From positions 28,334,094 to 28,398,093 of the forward strand of contig NC_019871.2 in NCBI RefSeq assembly GCF_002234675.1: a stretch of 64,000 bases of DNA, in the 5' to 3' direction. Made by a program: the position numbers and the translations under genes. Below are positions 51,670-62,311 of this stretch, piece by piece (the first letter of the stretch is position 1; every line of letters starts with the position of its first letter). This DNA is from Oryzias latipes (Eukaryota; Chordata; Actinopteri; Beloniformes; Adrianichthyidae). The notes below the pieces were generated by a model. The model saw only the letters and a list, made by a program, of their open reading frames with translations, made no database searches and was not told the origin of the DNA.

Positions 51670-52935
51670 TGGGGGGTATTCCAGAAAGCAGGTTATGCTA
51701 GCTCCCACGATAAGTTTGAGGCTAAAGAAGTTGAAAACCTCAGCTTTCGGTTCCAGAAATGGAGGTATGTTTCAGGGTAGGTCAAGTTACCATGGCAACT
51801 CATGCTCTGAACATAACCTGGTCTGGAGCAGGTTTAGTTGAAGGTTAGTTTGTTTACAGAGAGGTGAAGCAGCATGGCGTGTCCATTTGAAGATGATTTA
51901 GTGGATGAAAAAGCTCAGATAATACTTTTTCCACCATGAGAGGGTGATAAGACCACATATGGATGTTGGAAAGATAAACTTTTTTACTTTGATCTAACGT
52001 AATTATTTGCTTCAGTTAAGATAAATCATTTTTTTTGTTAGAAATTTTTTTGTTAAAAATTACACGTAGTTTTCAGACAGTTATTTTCCTTTCGTTCAAA
52101 TTAATTCAATTAAGTAGGCGTAACTTTGATGCTGCTGTTAGATCGGCACCGCAAGGGATTCTGGGATATCATTCCCTTTGCCTGTCTGGACGGATTTGGG
52201 TTTAAGTGTGGGTTTTTTACAAAATGTGTTTATTTGTATAGCTGTTTTACTGTGTTTCACCGTGTTTGGCCGAGCTATTTTGTCCTACTATGCTTACGTC
52301 TCTGCACCATGAGTGAGAGTAAAGGATAGGATGATGAGTTTATAAAGCACCCCTACCGCTTAGTGCTGTTATGACAGTGATGGAAAATTCTTTAGTGAGT
52401 TTTTGCACTCGGTGCATTTTTTTCGGTTCTTTTTATTGTTGTAAAAATGAGCATATCTGCCGGCTCAAACTTAGACATATGGAAGTTCAAGAAATATAAG
52501 TAATTAAGATGGAAAAAAGATTAATGGAGTAATGTAACATTTAGTTAGATAAATACGTAAATTTGAGTTGTATAAACAATTATTGAGTTTGAATAAATTT
52601 AACTAAATTATTTAAATTATTTTTTAGCCGTGTTACTTTTTTCATGGACTTATAATTTTTAACCGCCGTCATTAAAATCTCAGACTCCGTCTCACTTCCG
52701 TCTCAAGTGTCGCGCTTTCTTTTTTCCACGGTGACTCCAGAAATCGGCGATCTATTGAGAATGTCTTTATGTACCGTGCGTTAACCCAGGGTTACCATGT
52801 CGAGCGTAATTACGCCAACTCATATTCGCTCTTTTGGAACCGACATACCCAGAGTAAGCAAGTTCAGGCGGATTTCAGCCAGAGTTCAGGCTCAAAGTCA
52901 GGCTAGTTTAAACATGCTTCCTGGAATACCCCCCA
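51670..52935. mobile_element. Second Harbinger relic
   Basis: The left end CTGGGGGGTATTCCAGAAAG and the complement of the right end (CTGGGGGGTATTCCAGGAAG) are inverted repeats. At 51874 the plus strand encodes MACPFEDDLVDEKAQII, matching the transposase start found at 50639 (MACPFLEDPIDEEAALI). The remainder of the transposase is gone. A clean 3-bp duplication was not found. Confidence 0.7.
51874..51935 (+). pseudogene. Harbinger transposase N-terminal scrap
   Basis: About 17 recognisable codons (MACPFEDDLVDEKAQII) followed by loss of similarity; paralogous to the remnant at 50343-50639. Confidence 0.6.
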
Positions 52936-53309
52936 GGTCCTGCAACACTGAACTGTGGAGCCAGGATGAGGAATAATCACAGCGAAAACATGAGAAAAAA
53001 CAAACAGAATGGCTGCTAGTCTGTGATTTATCGTTGAGCACAGTTCCAGGGATATGTGAAACATTTTTCCATTTTCACAGTTATCAAGACTGTTGTTTTT
53101 CTTTTTTCATGTGTTTCCTGGAGTTCTAATTTTCCACCTTGCCACAAGGACAATTAAGGTTTCACATAATCTACTCTGAACCAAGAAATTGAATTTTGTC
53201 AACTCTCACTGTCCCAACAAGAAAACAGCTTAAAAGAAAACCGCTTATTTTTTCTTTTGCTAGTGTTCATTTTCTTTTATACTTGGTTGCAAGAGGACTT
53301 TGGTGGGTT

Positions 53310-53366
53310 CTTCATCCTAACAGAACATCCAATTAAAAAACATCTAAAACAGGGGTTCTCAAAGTG
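53310..53366 (+). repeat. 57-bp inverted duplication, left arm
   Basis: Perfect complement of 53580-53636. It spans 40 bp of flanking DNA plus the first 17 bp of the hAT left end. Confidence 0.95.
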
Positions 53367-53579
53367 CGGCCCGGGGGCCAATGGCGGCCCGCGGGAAGAT
53401 TTTTGGTGGCCTCAATAAATCCTAATTGATGTTATTAAACCAGCTGTAGATTGCTTGGGAAAATATTGTTTTATGGTTTCTGGCGACATCTGTAGGAAAA
53501 AAAGGTAATTACACCCGGGGGGTCAACGGTACAGCTGTGACAGCTGTGACAGAAGCTAGTAGCTACGTTGTGGTAGCTA

Positions 53580-53636
53580 CACTTTGAGAACCCCTGTTTT
53601 AGATGTTTTTTAATTGGATGTTCTGTTAGGATGAAG
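53580..53636 (-). repeat. 57-bp inverted duplication, right arm
   Basis: Perfect complement of 53310-53366, so it carries a copy of host flank inside the transposon. Confidence 0.95.
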
Positions 53637-53806
53637 AAAAAAAAGGTAATTACACCCGGGGGGTCAACGGTACAGTGTATTAATTCCACCACAAGAGGGC
53701 AGACAACAATTTCTATGTCACTGCCTCTGCGAAAGGAAGGACCGTGACGACGGCAGTAGAAATTGAATCAGAACTCAATTAGGAGAGAGAACCAGAGCAG
53801 GTTACT

Positions 53807-54300
53807 TTGAGGAAAAAACGCGTTGGCGAGGAGAAAAGGCGCTTTCAAGCTAAGTGCATAAATGCTTACTATGTCGTACCTCAAGGGCTGGATAAAGTCA
53901 TGTGCCTTATTTGCAAGCAGGTAAATGCAGTGTTCAAAGAATTCAATATAAATTATCACTATGTTACAAATCATAAAAACTATAACAAATTTACCGGTGA
54001 GGAGTGCAACAATAAGCTCCAACAACTACGAGGCTATGCTGCACTGCAGATGTTTACAAAAATGGCTAAATCCAGGGAAGCTGTGACAGAGGCTAGTAGC
54101 TACGTTGTGGTTTTGGAAATGGCCCGGCAAAGCAAGCCCTTAAGTGACGGAGAGTTTGTAAAAAAGAATGTGTGAAAGTAACTGACATTGTTCGTTCTGA
54201 GCAAAAGATAAAAGTCTGTCAAATGACACAATTACTAGACGAGTGGAAGATCTGGGGAGCAACCTACGACAGCAACTGGGAAAACATCTAGAGGGCCTGG
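53807..54300 (+). pseudogene. hAT transposase, N-terminal part (BED finger)
   Basis: The 122-aa frame 53807-54175 has a BED-type zinc finger (CLICKQ, then HYVTNH), KSREAVTEASSYVV and PLSDGEFVKKNV, as in ZBED/GTF2IRD2-type hAT proteins. It breaks at a stop near 54174 and continues in other frames (LLDEWKIWGATYDS, LGSNLRQQLGKHLEGL). The catalytic RNase H-like domain is missing. Confidence 0.7.
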
Positions 54301-54542
54301 TTAACTGTACAAATGACACTTGGTCAATAAAGTTATTAAAAACAACTTTTTCTGTTTATCCATTTTTTTTCACCGAAATTGGCCCCCACTCTAATGTGCA
54401 GTTCCTAATTTGGCCATCCTTTACGAAAACTTTGAGAACCCCTGCTCTAAAACAACAAGGTACACCCTCGAAAACTTTACAGTTGGTAGAGACCAGGCGT
54501 CATTCTACAATCTACAATCGACTTGGCGCAATCTAAAATACC

Positions 54543-55020
54543 AACAGCATTTTTCAGTCATTTATAAGATGCGATAGATACTTAATTGATCCCAGCTTGG
54601 GAAATTGGGTTGGTGCAGTGACCGTGTACAGGCTCAATAACAAACAAACAATGAATGACAATCAGGGAAGCAATCAGTCAGATACAGCTTTTAGAAAAAC
54701 ATACATCAAATGAGTTTATCCATGGCAAAAATGAGTTATAAAGTCCAATAGAGTGAGGTAGGAATGGTCTCCTGTGGCGGTTGGTGTGACAGTGTAGCTG
54801 CCTTAGCCTCTTGGAAAAGGCGCTCCACTGACCATCAAGTACAGGATGGAGAGGATGCTCAGGATTATCAATGATGGATACCAGTTTATTCAAAGTCCTC
54901 CTCTCCATCACAGCTTCAAAGATTTCCAATTTGCACCTGATTACCGATCCAGCCTTTCTAATCAGCTTGATGTGAAGCAAACCTTTAAGATCTTCAGAAC
55001 TAAACCTGTTTGTCACAACT
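54543..55020 (-). pseudogene. Rex1-like LINE, 3' end
   Basis: The minus strand encodes KLIRKAGSVIRCKLEIFEAV and RRTLNKLVSIIDNPEHPLHP, the C-terminal end of a CR1/Rex1-type polymerase. It ends with a typical 3' UTR (GGGATCAATTAAGTATCTAT, minus strand). Similar LINE sequence of this kind is on the plus strand at 59931-60800. Confidence 0.65.
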
Positions 55021-57035
55021 GGTAAGGCTTAAATAGTTTTTCCTACTTTGTACCAATAAGATCAATTTAACATTTCCGTTTGTATTTACATTTTTTTAAT
55101 ATAAATGGGAGCACAGTATCCAGTATTTTAGTGAAGAGATTCCTGTTGTTCGTTTTGTGCATTTGTAATGTATCTTAATTGTGGAAGGCCACTAAAGCCT
55201 TTGTGTTGCAAAGCAGTTCCTGCACAGCATGTGTGTTTTTTATGTCTGCACAAGCTTTACTGTGGTGTGGCTGCATGGTTGTTTTTCCAAGACTTAGCAG
55301 ACACCTTGCAGACTTTTTTTTGTTAGTGCATGTGGATGTACCTTAGGATCCCCTCTTTCTGAAAAATGTCTTTGCCACAAGAAAAACAATAAATTGTAAA
55401 ATATATCTGCAGCCCAAATTGTTGAGACTGGGACAAACACGCACACTTTTGTTACAATTGTGTGTATGGCACACATCTTTACCAATGGCCACCATTTAGG
55501 ATTTTTCTCGTAGCTGATGTGCTTTTCTAATGATGTGCCAAATTTGGTGCTTGTACTACGGAATGCACAATCATTCTGGAAACATCAACCTAACCAGCTC
55601 CGCTGTGTATCCAGTTGCCAATTTACTCACACTTAGTCTGCAAACAGCACATCAAGGCAAACAATAAAATGGAAAAAAAAGAGCATTTAAATGAAGGCAA
55701 CAACTGTCTGAATTTCATGCTTCTGTACGTGAAAAAGGAAGGGTGTATCACGCAGAGCTAACAGTACTTTCCTTTTGAGTGATGACTCAGCATAGTTACT
55801 CCACTTCAGGGTCCAAGCCAGGGCTGAAATTAGATTCCAGACACTGGGCTGAGAACGCTATCCCTCCTCCAGTGATCCGCTGAATGGGCTGTTCCATCAC
55901 CATTTTACGGCTACTTTGATGCGCTGAAATGAGACTTGCAAATATGTTTGAGATGTCACCCCTGGGCCAAGATTTATGACTGCCTTCTAAAACCCCCATA
56001 GGTTTCTTAAAACAATAACCATCATCTATCATGTGATAAATTACCGGCATCAAAGTTCACTGTAAGCCACTCATCACCTATTAGAAACATGAGGGCAGCC
56101 CAAACATCATATCGTCAGTCCACGCTGAAACCTGAATTCCCACTTCCACACCCTCTGAAATCAAATCAGTGGATACTTGTGCTGCTTTCCCCCATTTATG
56201 CCAAAAATTACCTGATGAGAAATGGATTGTCAGACTTGTATGAAAGCTTTTTAACCTCTGATCAAGACACAGACAGTTTTTTATTTCTTTTAAATCATTC
56301 TTGGAACCCATCATCATCAATTACATTACATTGGAGGTAATGTGACATTACGTGAGGTAATGTGTGCTTTACCTTCTAATTACTCTCCTGTGTGCAACTG
56401 GCCAAAGCAATAATCATCCTCAGCTGACAAAGACAAGAAATACAGACACCAGTTAGTCTGGCACTAGTTAAAAGTAAAAATAAAATCCAAATAATCAGCC
56501 AATCATGGGGCAGCGTGTATTTGTTCATTGATCTCATCTATTCTAAGTAGATTTTTTTAATAAAATGTTTTATATGTTTTTCAAACACACTTCAATATTA
56601 AAATACTCATTCTCTGCATTTCTGAGTAGGACTCTTCTGCCTTTTCCTTTCGGAAAACTGCTTGATTTGACCTTGCTTTGATCTTGAACACTTGCATTAG
56701 GAGGATCTTCAAAACCTCTGATGTCATCAATACTCTGACTGTGAATGGCAGAGCAGTTTTCATAATGGTAGTGCAGCCGCATGCAGCCCTGCACTACCAT
56801 GGTATATGGAAGGGATAATGCCCAACAAAGTGTTGGCAAAGCATGATCAGAAATTAACCGACGACATGGAAACCTGAACCATCCAACGCAAGTCAGAGTA
56901 TGGTTCACACTCAGAACATGACTCGGGCTCAGGCGGTTGGGCAGGTCGTCCAGTGATCGAAGGGTTCGATGACTGGACTGGACTGATGACTGAAAAAAAA
57001 AAATTAAATACAGAAAAAATGAATATCAACATCAA
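55021..57035. other. Intergenic, no gene recognised
   Basis: No credible exon. It contains a short hairpin at 56764-56799: ATGGTAGTGCAG and its complement separated by 12 bases. Confidence 0.45.
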
Positions 57036-57039
57036 TATG

Positions 57040-57245
57040 GTCACAGGTATTTAGAACAGCTCCCCCCAGTCAACTGTTGTTGTGTCGTTGGGCAAGACAC
57101 CTCATCCTCCGGTCAGAGGGGTAAACTGGCAGCTATGCCTCTGTCATCACCAAGTATGAATGAGGAGTGAATGAATAATGGACACTTTGTAAGCACTTTG
57201 AGCGTCTGGAAAAGCGCAGATAAATGTAGTCGATTATTATTATTT
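57040..57245 (+). mobile_element. SINE fragment (V-SINE-like 3' part)
   Basis: TTGGGCAAGACACCTCATCC, then CACTTTGTAAGCACTTTGAG, GTCTGGAAAAGCGCAGATAA and an ATTATT-repeat end, a layout common to fish tRNA-derived SINEs. Confidence 0.65.
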
Positions 57246-57304
57246 ACTCAGAACACAATATTACTAATATTAGGATAGTATTCTAATGTTCTGGGTTTCT
57301 ATTG

Positions 57305-57480
57305 CTCCGGTTACCAGATGGTGTTAAGGCCAGCGCAGTGATATAGAACATTTGGGCTATATGACCGGAACTTCTTTTTTAGGTGTGCATCATCACTGTG
57401 GTATTTCACATTTAATCCCCACCCTGCAGCCAATCAGTATCAACTATTCACCCAGACCAAGGTATAAATATACATAAACA
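57305..57480 (+). repeat. Dispersed repeat, second copy
   Basis: 57388-57475 resembles 32077-32160 (GCAGCCAATCAGTATCAACT, TTCACCCAGACCAAGGTATA). Family not identified. Confidence 0.5.
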
Positions 57481-58640
57481 GCAGTTCCAGAACAGAAAGT
57501 AGTTACTTGACAAACTTATTTGCTGCGGCATCACTGTGAAGATGTCAGTGTTTTTCCACATTCACGTTGCTTTGACTTGCCTTCCTCCACCTTTTGTGCG
57601 TGTGTGACTAAAGGTGCGTTGTGTGGAGGGCTCCATATTAAAATGCTACAGCTAATTAAGCACCGGAGAGGTTCCCATATTGGGAGCTGATTAGGCAAAC
57701 TAGATATTGCATTATTTATCACAGGCCAAGCAGCAAAAGATTAAAAGTTTCAAGACAGTTATAAAACTTCCCTGAAAATGAAAAGAGGCCAACTGCTGTG
57801 CTGGTAGAATTTTGTTTGTGGAACTTTTCTGTAAAGTTAAATTCTTCAAGAGTTTATGCTTAGTTTTTTAGGAAATGTTGTAACCAAAGCAGATCTCTGA
57901 CAAAACAAACTATTGAACTATTGAAGTTCTGTGCTGGCTCAGTAGAACTTCTATAGTTTCAAAAAGAGGTGCAGAAACGTATAGATTACATGATTAACAA
58001 AGCCACCCCTAAATCAGTACAAGTAAAACCCAAAGGAATGTTAGATCCTTCAGGTAACCTGAATCCCCTGGGAGATCAGTGATGTAATGATAGTGAACAC
58101 TTATCAGGGGCAGGCTGTCCATTTCAGATAATGAACTGTTTGCACTGGTACTGCCTTTGTGTTCCTGCTGCAGTGGATGTCTCATCTAGATGTCCTTCAC
58201 CCTGCAGCTTTCAGATCAGATCTGCTACAATCAGATCATGTATTCTCCACTGAATTTCTGTTGATTGATGTTTTTTTTTGTATTTTTCTTAACTTTTTCT
58301 CCTGCTTGCAGGATTCAAGTTTTATATATTTTCAGATAGACACTTTATGTACAAAAATATTTTTGATTGGAAGAAGAACTATGTTTTATCTACATTTCTT
58401 TATTTTTGGCACACCTTTTTTCCTGCCCTCCTACTCTAATCAATGTAACTCTTTCTTCAGGCTGTAAACATCTGACAGATGTGAACTAGCTGTGATGATG
58501 GGGCCCTATTGGGTTCTTCAGTTGTTTTCTTGGTTCATGTCATGTTCTGTTTGCAGGTTTTGTGATTTTCCTCCTGTTAGTTAAATCAGGTTGAAGTTTC
58601 TAATTATCAACAGTACAGTTGTCTTTGTGTCTTCATGTTC
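57481..58640. other. Intergenic, no gene recognised
   Basis: AT-rich DNA without a recognised exon or repeat end. The 102-codon frame at 58159-58467 is hydrophobic and unsupported. Confidence 0.45.
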
Positions 58641-59186
58641 TGCTTGGCGAGACAGACCCAGATGCTGGAACCCGGGAAGAAACACAGGAGAGGTGGATGG
58701 AAATCAAAAGGATTTATTATCCTGGACATGGATCCGAGGGTGAGTAAACTGGTGTTTGTCAGATGACGAGATGAGGTGAGGCAACCGGGAGTACTGGCAT
58801 GGAGTTGTGGCGTGGCTTGAGATCTTGGCGTGGCGAGGGGCTCTTGACTTGGCTGGAGTTGTGGCGTGGCTTGAGGCTTGGATTGCAGGTGAGAATAGGA
58901 CTGCTCTTACAAGGAAGGACCCAGGAGGACAGCTCGTGGTAATTGGTCCTGTAGATGAGGCAGAGGAGCGGGGTTACAAAAAGTAGCAAGAGTTCGTGAG
59001 CATAGCAAACATAACTTTAGTGACCAGGTTAGGACCATAAGGGGCAACGAACTGGTGATGAATGCTGGGACTGGATCTCCATATGAAGGCAGGTGGAAGA
59101 TGAGGTGAGTGTCCACAGCTGGGTCCAATCAAGAAGGTAGAGAAGAGAGAGGAGGGGGAGGAGAGACTACCAGAGGCACCATGACA
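58641..59186 (-). repeat. Solo LTR, Gypsy-A family
   Basis: On the minus strand it starts TGTCATGGTGCCTCTGGTAG and ends near GTCTCGCCAAGCA. It shares start, CCCAGCTGTGGACACTCACC-type middle and GGGTTCCAGC end with the Gypsy-A 5' LTR, and is 546 bp against 545. No internal Gypsy sequence flanks it. Target duplication unclear. Confidence 0.75.
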
Positions 59187-59353
59187 TGTGTAGTTGATTA
59201 TATTCAATGCATTTTAGTTTTGTTTTTTCCAATTCTTTGTTGTTAGGTCATCTGCTTTGCCACACTTTTTTGTTTCTCTCTCAAATCTGAATTTGTTCGC
59301 GGTTAAGTTTATTTATTGCACCACCCACCTTGGTCTCCTACATTTAGGTCCTC

Positions 59354-59837
59354 GCCATTGACTGTATCAGAAAACTGGACTGAGTGAGTGTGACGTCACC
59401 CCTAGAAAATGACTTCCTTCATGTCCCAACGAGAGGAAGTCAATTCAGTCGCAATTTTTTCACGATTACGGGTGTCGCCATGTTGGAACCAGCAAGCGTC
59501 AAAACGAGTCAACATTTCTATGGCAACCACTCTCTCTAGTCAGGAGTGAGCATGTCAGAAGACCACACCCCTTTCAGTGAAAGGGGGCTCGGTAGAAACT
59601 GTCAATCAAATGCTATGAGCGTTTAATGTGACCCCACATGCTTTTATCAAGGCTTCTAGTTGGTCAGTTTATAAATTGAATAACTTGCACTACAGCAAAA
59701 CTGTCATGAAAAAAAAAGGATTAACAAAAAAAGTTACTCTATGGGATTTTGGCTTCTTGGGGAATAATGGGTATTTTGCTTTTTTCAATGCAAGGAGGGA
59801 AGGGTGACTCAGTCAAGTTCTTTCATACAGTCAATGG
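59354..59837. mobile_element. MITE with CCATTGACTGTAT ends
   Basis: Left GCCATTGACTGTATCAG and right CATACAGTCAATGG are inverted repeats, flanked by TCCTC on both sides (59349-59353, 59838-59842). 484 bp, non-coding, with a GACGTCACCCC box near the left end. Confidence 0.65.
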
Positions 59838-59930
59838 TCCTCACCACCATTTCTTGACATGAGCAGCTTTCCCCACCAGCAACAAGAACTGAACAAGCTA
59901 CTCATATGAGCAGCGAGAAATCTCTTCTGT

Positions 59931-60800
59931 AAACCTTACAAGACAAGGTCCTCAGCAACTTCCGCACTGGTGATCTCAGAACTAGATCTGCTGCAGTTTA
60001 CTCAAAGACCTGGCACCGGGGTCTACCTCCTGCATCACACCATGTCTCATGTAGAGGCCTCTAAGGGAGCTGTGAGGGTCATGTTTCTAAATTTCTACAG
60101 AGCTTTCATTAATATTCAGCCATCACTCCTGAAGGAGAAACTGGAGGTGGCGGGCGTGGACAAACAATAGCTTTCCTGGGCCATTGACTTTCTCACTGAC
60201 AGGCCATGATTTGAGAGACAGCTTGTGTGTTTTTTGGTGTGGCAGTCGGAAGCACCTCAAAGGACAGTGCTTTCCCCTTTAGTGTTCATGTTGCACACAT
60301 TTAACCTCAGGCACAACTCCCACTTCTGTCAACACTGACTCTGCCACTGTTAGATGTGTATCAGGTGAGTCACTTGGAAAACTGGCGGAACATCGTTGAC
60401 GTTGTGACCTGGTGTGATGAAGATCACTTATTTCTGAACAGTACAACAAATAAGCTGCTGCTTTACCTCCGATAATGCTCTGCGACACACATGTAGGTGG
60501 GCATCTAGGGCTCAGTCAGTGAGGTCGTGGACACCTATAGATGCATTGATATTGATCTGAAAGAGAAACTTGGACAATACAGATCCTGTGTACAGGAAAT
60601 TGCCTCAATCTGCTCAAGAGACTGCGGTCTTTCGCTATGTGCAAGATTCTACACACATTCAATGATACTATGGTGGCCTCGGCAGTCCTCACACTGTTGT
60701 GTGATTGATGTGTTTGTGTGGCTCTGCCCTTGGCAGCATCCTGAACACTATCGAGGAGGTAGCAGGCAGAAGGAAGCTGGTAAAACTGTCTTCCTTTTTG
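59931..60800 (+). pseudogene. Non-LTR reverse transcriptase relic (Rex1/jockey-like)
   Basis: Broken frames encode AVRVMFLNFYRAFINIQPSL, then LEVAGVDKQ and LSWAIDFLTDRP, then APQRTVLSPLVFMLHTFNLR in place of the usual QGTVLSPLLF motif. Later RLRSFAMCKILHTFNDTMV appears. Several stops and deletions; the catalytic YADD region is lost. Confidence 0.65.
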
Positions 60801-62311
60801 TATGCTACCCCTAGGAAACATAATCAGGAAACACAGCATTAATTTTCATTGTTATGCCGACGATACGCAGTTGTATTTATCCATGAAGCCTGACCAGAAT
60901 GACCAGATAGAGAAACTGAACGCCTGCATCAGAGACATCAAGACCTAGATGACAATTAATTACCTCCTCTTGAACCCAGAAAAAACTGAGGTCATTATAC
61001 TAGGTCCTAAAAACCTCAGAGATGCTCTGTCTGCTCAGATAGTCTCCCTGGATGGTATAAGTATAGCCCCCAATTCCACAGTTAGAAACCTTGGGGTTTT
61101 GTTTGACCAGGATTTATCATTTAAGGCTCACATATCTCAGGCGTGTAGAACTGCCTTTTTTCACCTGCGGAATATTGCTAAGATCAGAAATATACTTTCT
61201 AAGAATGATGCTGAAAAACTCATCCATGCATTTGTTACGTCGAGGCTGGATTACTGTAACTCTTTGTTAGCAGCGTGTCCTAAGAGTTCCTTAAGAAGTC
61301 TCCGGCTTGTTCAGAACGCAGCAGCTAGATTGTTAGCTGGAACCAGCAGAAGAGATCACATCACTCCTCTGTTAGTTTCGCTCCATTGGCTCCCAGTTGA
61401 TTCTAGAATTAAGTTCAAGATCCTCCTGTTAACCTATAAGGCCTTACATGGAATGGCCCCGTCCTATATTAAGGACCTCATAGTCCCTTACCATCCAATG
61501 AGAACACTTCGCTCGCAAAATGCAGGACTGCTTGTGGTTCCTAGAATCAGTAAAAGTACGGTTGGAGGTAGAGCGTTTAGCCACCAAGCCCCTGTTTTAT
61601 GGAATAAACTCCCAGCTCATGTAAGAGAGGCCGACTCAGTTTCTACATTCAAAGTTAGACTGAAAACATTCCTCTTTGGACAGGCTTATTGTCAGACTAG
61701 TTAGTATTCAGAGATTATTTAACTTAATTTTAATTTGTTTAAATTAAACTTAATAACTATTTCTTTTAAAAAGCTGCTAGAAGTTGAAGCTGGGGTAACT
61801 ATGGTGCTCCGGGGTTCTGTCCTCTTTTCTCTTCTACTTCTACCCTTCGTCTCTGCTCTGTACCTGACCGTGTACCTCGTCTCTGCTCCTGCTCCTACAC
61901 CTGGCTGTGGTTCCTGTCTCAGGCTCGACTCGCGCCCCCGACTGTCCCCCCAACCACGGCTGGATAAAGCTCGTCTGCTGGACTTTATATATGTAGTTGT
62001 AGATTTAGATAAGTTCATTCTTCTCTAAGAGTTCTGGTAAATCGCCTGTCCGTCCTGGGGGAGGATCCCTCCTTCATGTGGGCACCCCTGAGGTTTCTTC
62101 ATTTTTTTGGGGGAGTTTTTCCTTACTGCGAAGGGGGTCTAAGGGCAGGGATGCCAGTATATCTTAGTCAGTTTGTTAGTTCATTTTAGTATGTTTCTAT
62201 TGAACTCTTTGTATTCATGATCCTTTTGAGTTCATGTTTTACTTCGAAGCCCATCGAGACGACTGTTGTTGTGATTTTGGGCTATACAAATAAAATTGAA
62301 TTGAATTGAAT
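60801..62311 (+). mobile_element. L2-type LINE, 3' end
   Basis: A 5'-truncated copy that begins in reverse transcriptase and includes the whole 3' UTR. The end is GGCTATACAAATAAAATTGA followed by GAATT repeats, typical of fish L2. It abuts the preceding LINE relic. Confidence 0.85.
60840..61704 (+). pseudogene. L2 ORF2 C-terminal part
   Basis: Starts at the catalytic motif (HCYADDTQLYLSMKPDQND), then a TAG at 60946-60948 in place of an expected Trp codon, then an open run of 251 codons (60949-61704). That run holds LNPEKTEVIILGPKNL, NLGVLFDQDLSF, HAFVTSRLDYCNSLL and WNKLPAHVREADSVSTFK. Only one clear stop breaks it, so the copy is moderately young but truncated at its 5' side. Confidence 0.85.

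Larger units (their letters stand above)
53350..54444 (+). mobile_element. hAT (ZBED-type) element, rearranged
   Basis: The left end CAGGGGTTCTCAAAGTGCGG and right end ACTTTGAGAACCCCTG are inverted repeats. The flanks ATCTAAAA (53342-53349) and CTCTAAAA (54445-54452) match at 7 of 8 bases, the size of a hAT duplication. It encodes the start of a BED-finger transposase. An internal block repeats the left end and its flank in inverse orientation, and AATTACACCCGGGGGGTCAA occurs twice (about 53507 and 53648). Confidence 0.8.

Noticed and set aside
51670-52935. A 3-bp CWG duplication for the second Harbinger relic
   Set aside because: Left flank reads CTG and right flank reads CAG, which is inverted rather than direct, so no duplication is claimed.
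56764-56799. Short hairpin as a microRNA candidate
   Set aside because: Arms are only 12 bp, too short for a microRNA precursor without more evidence.
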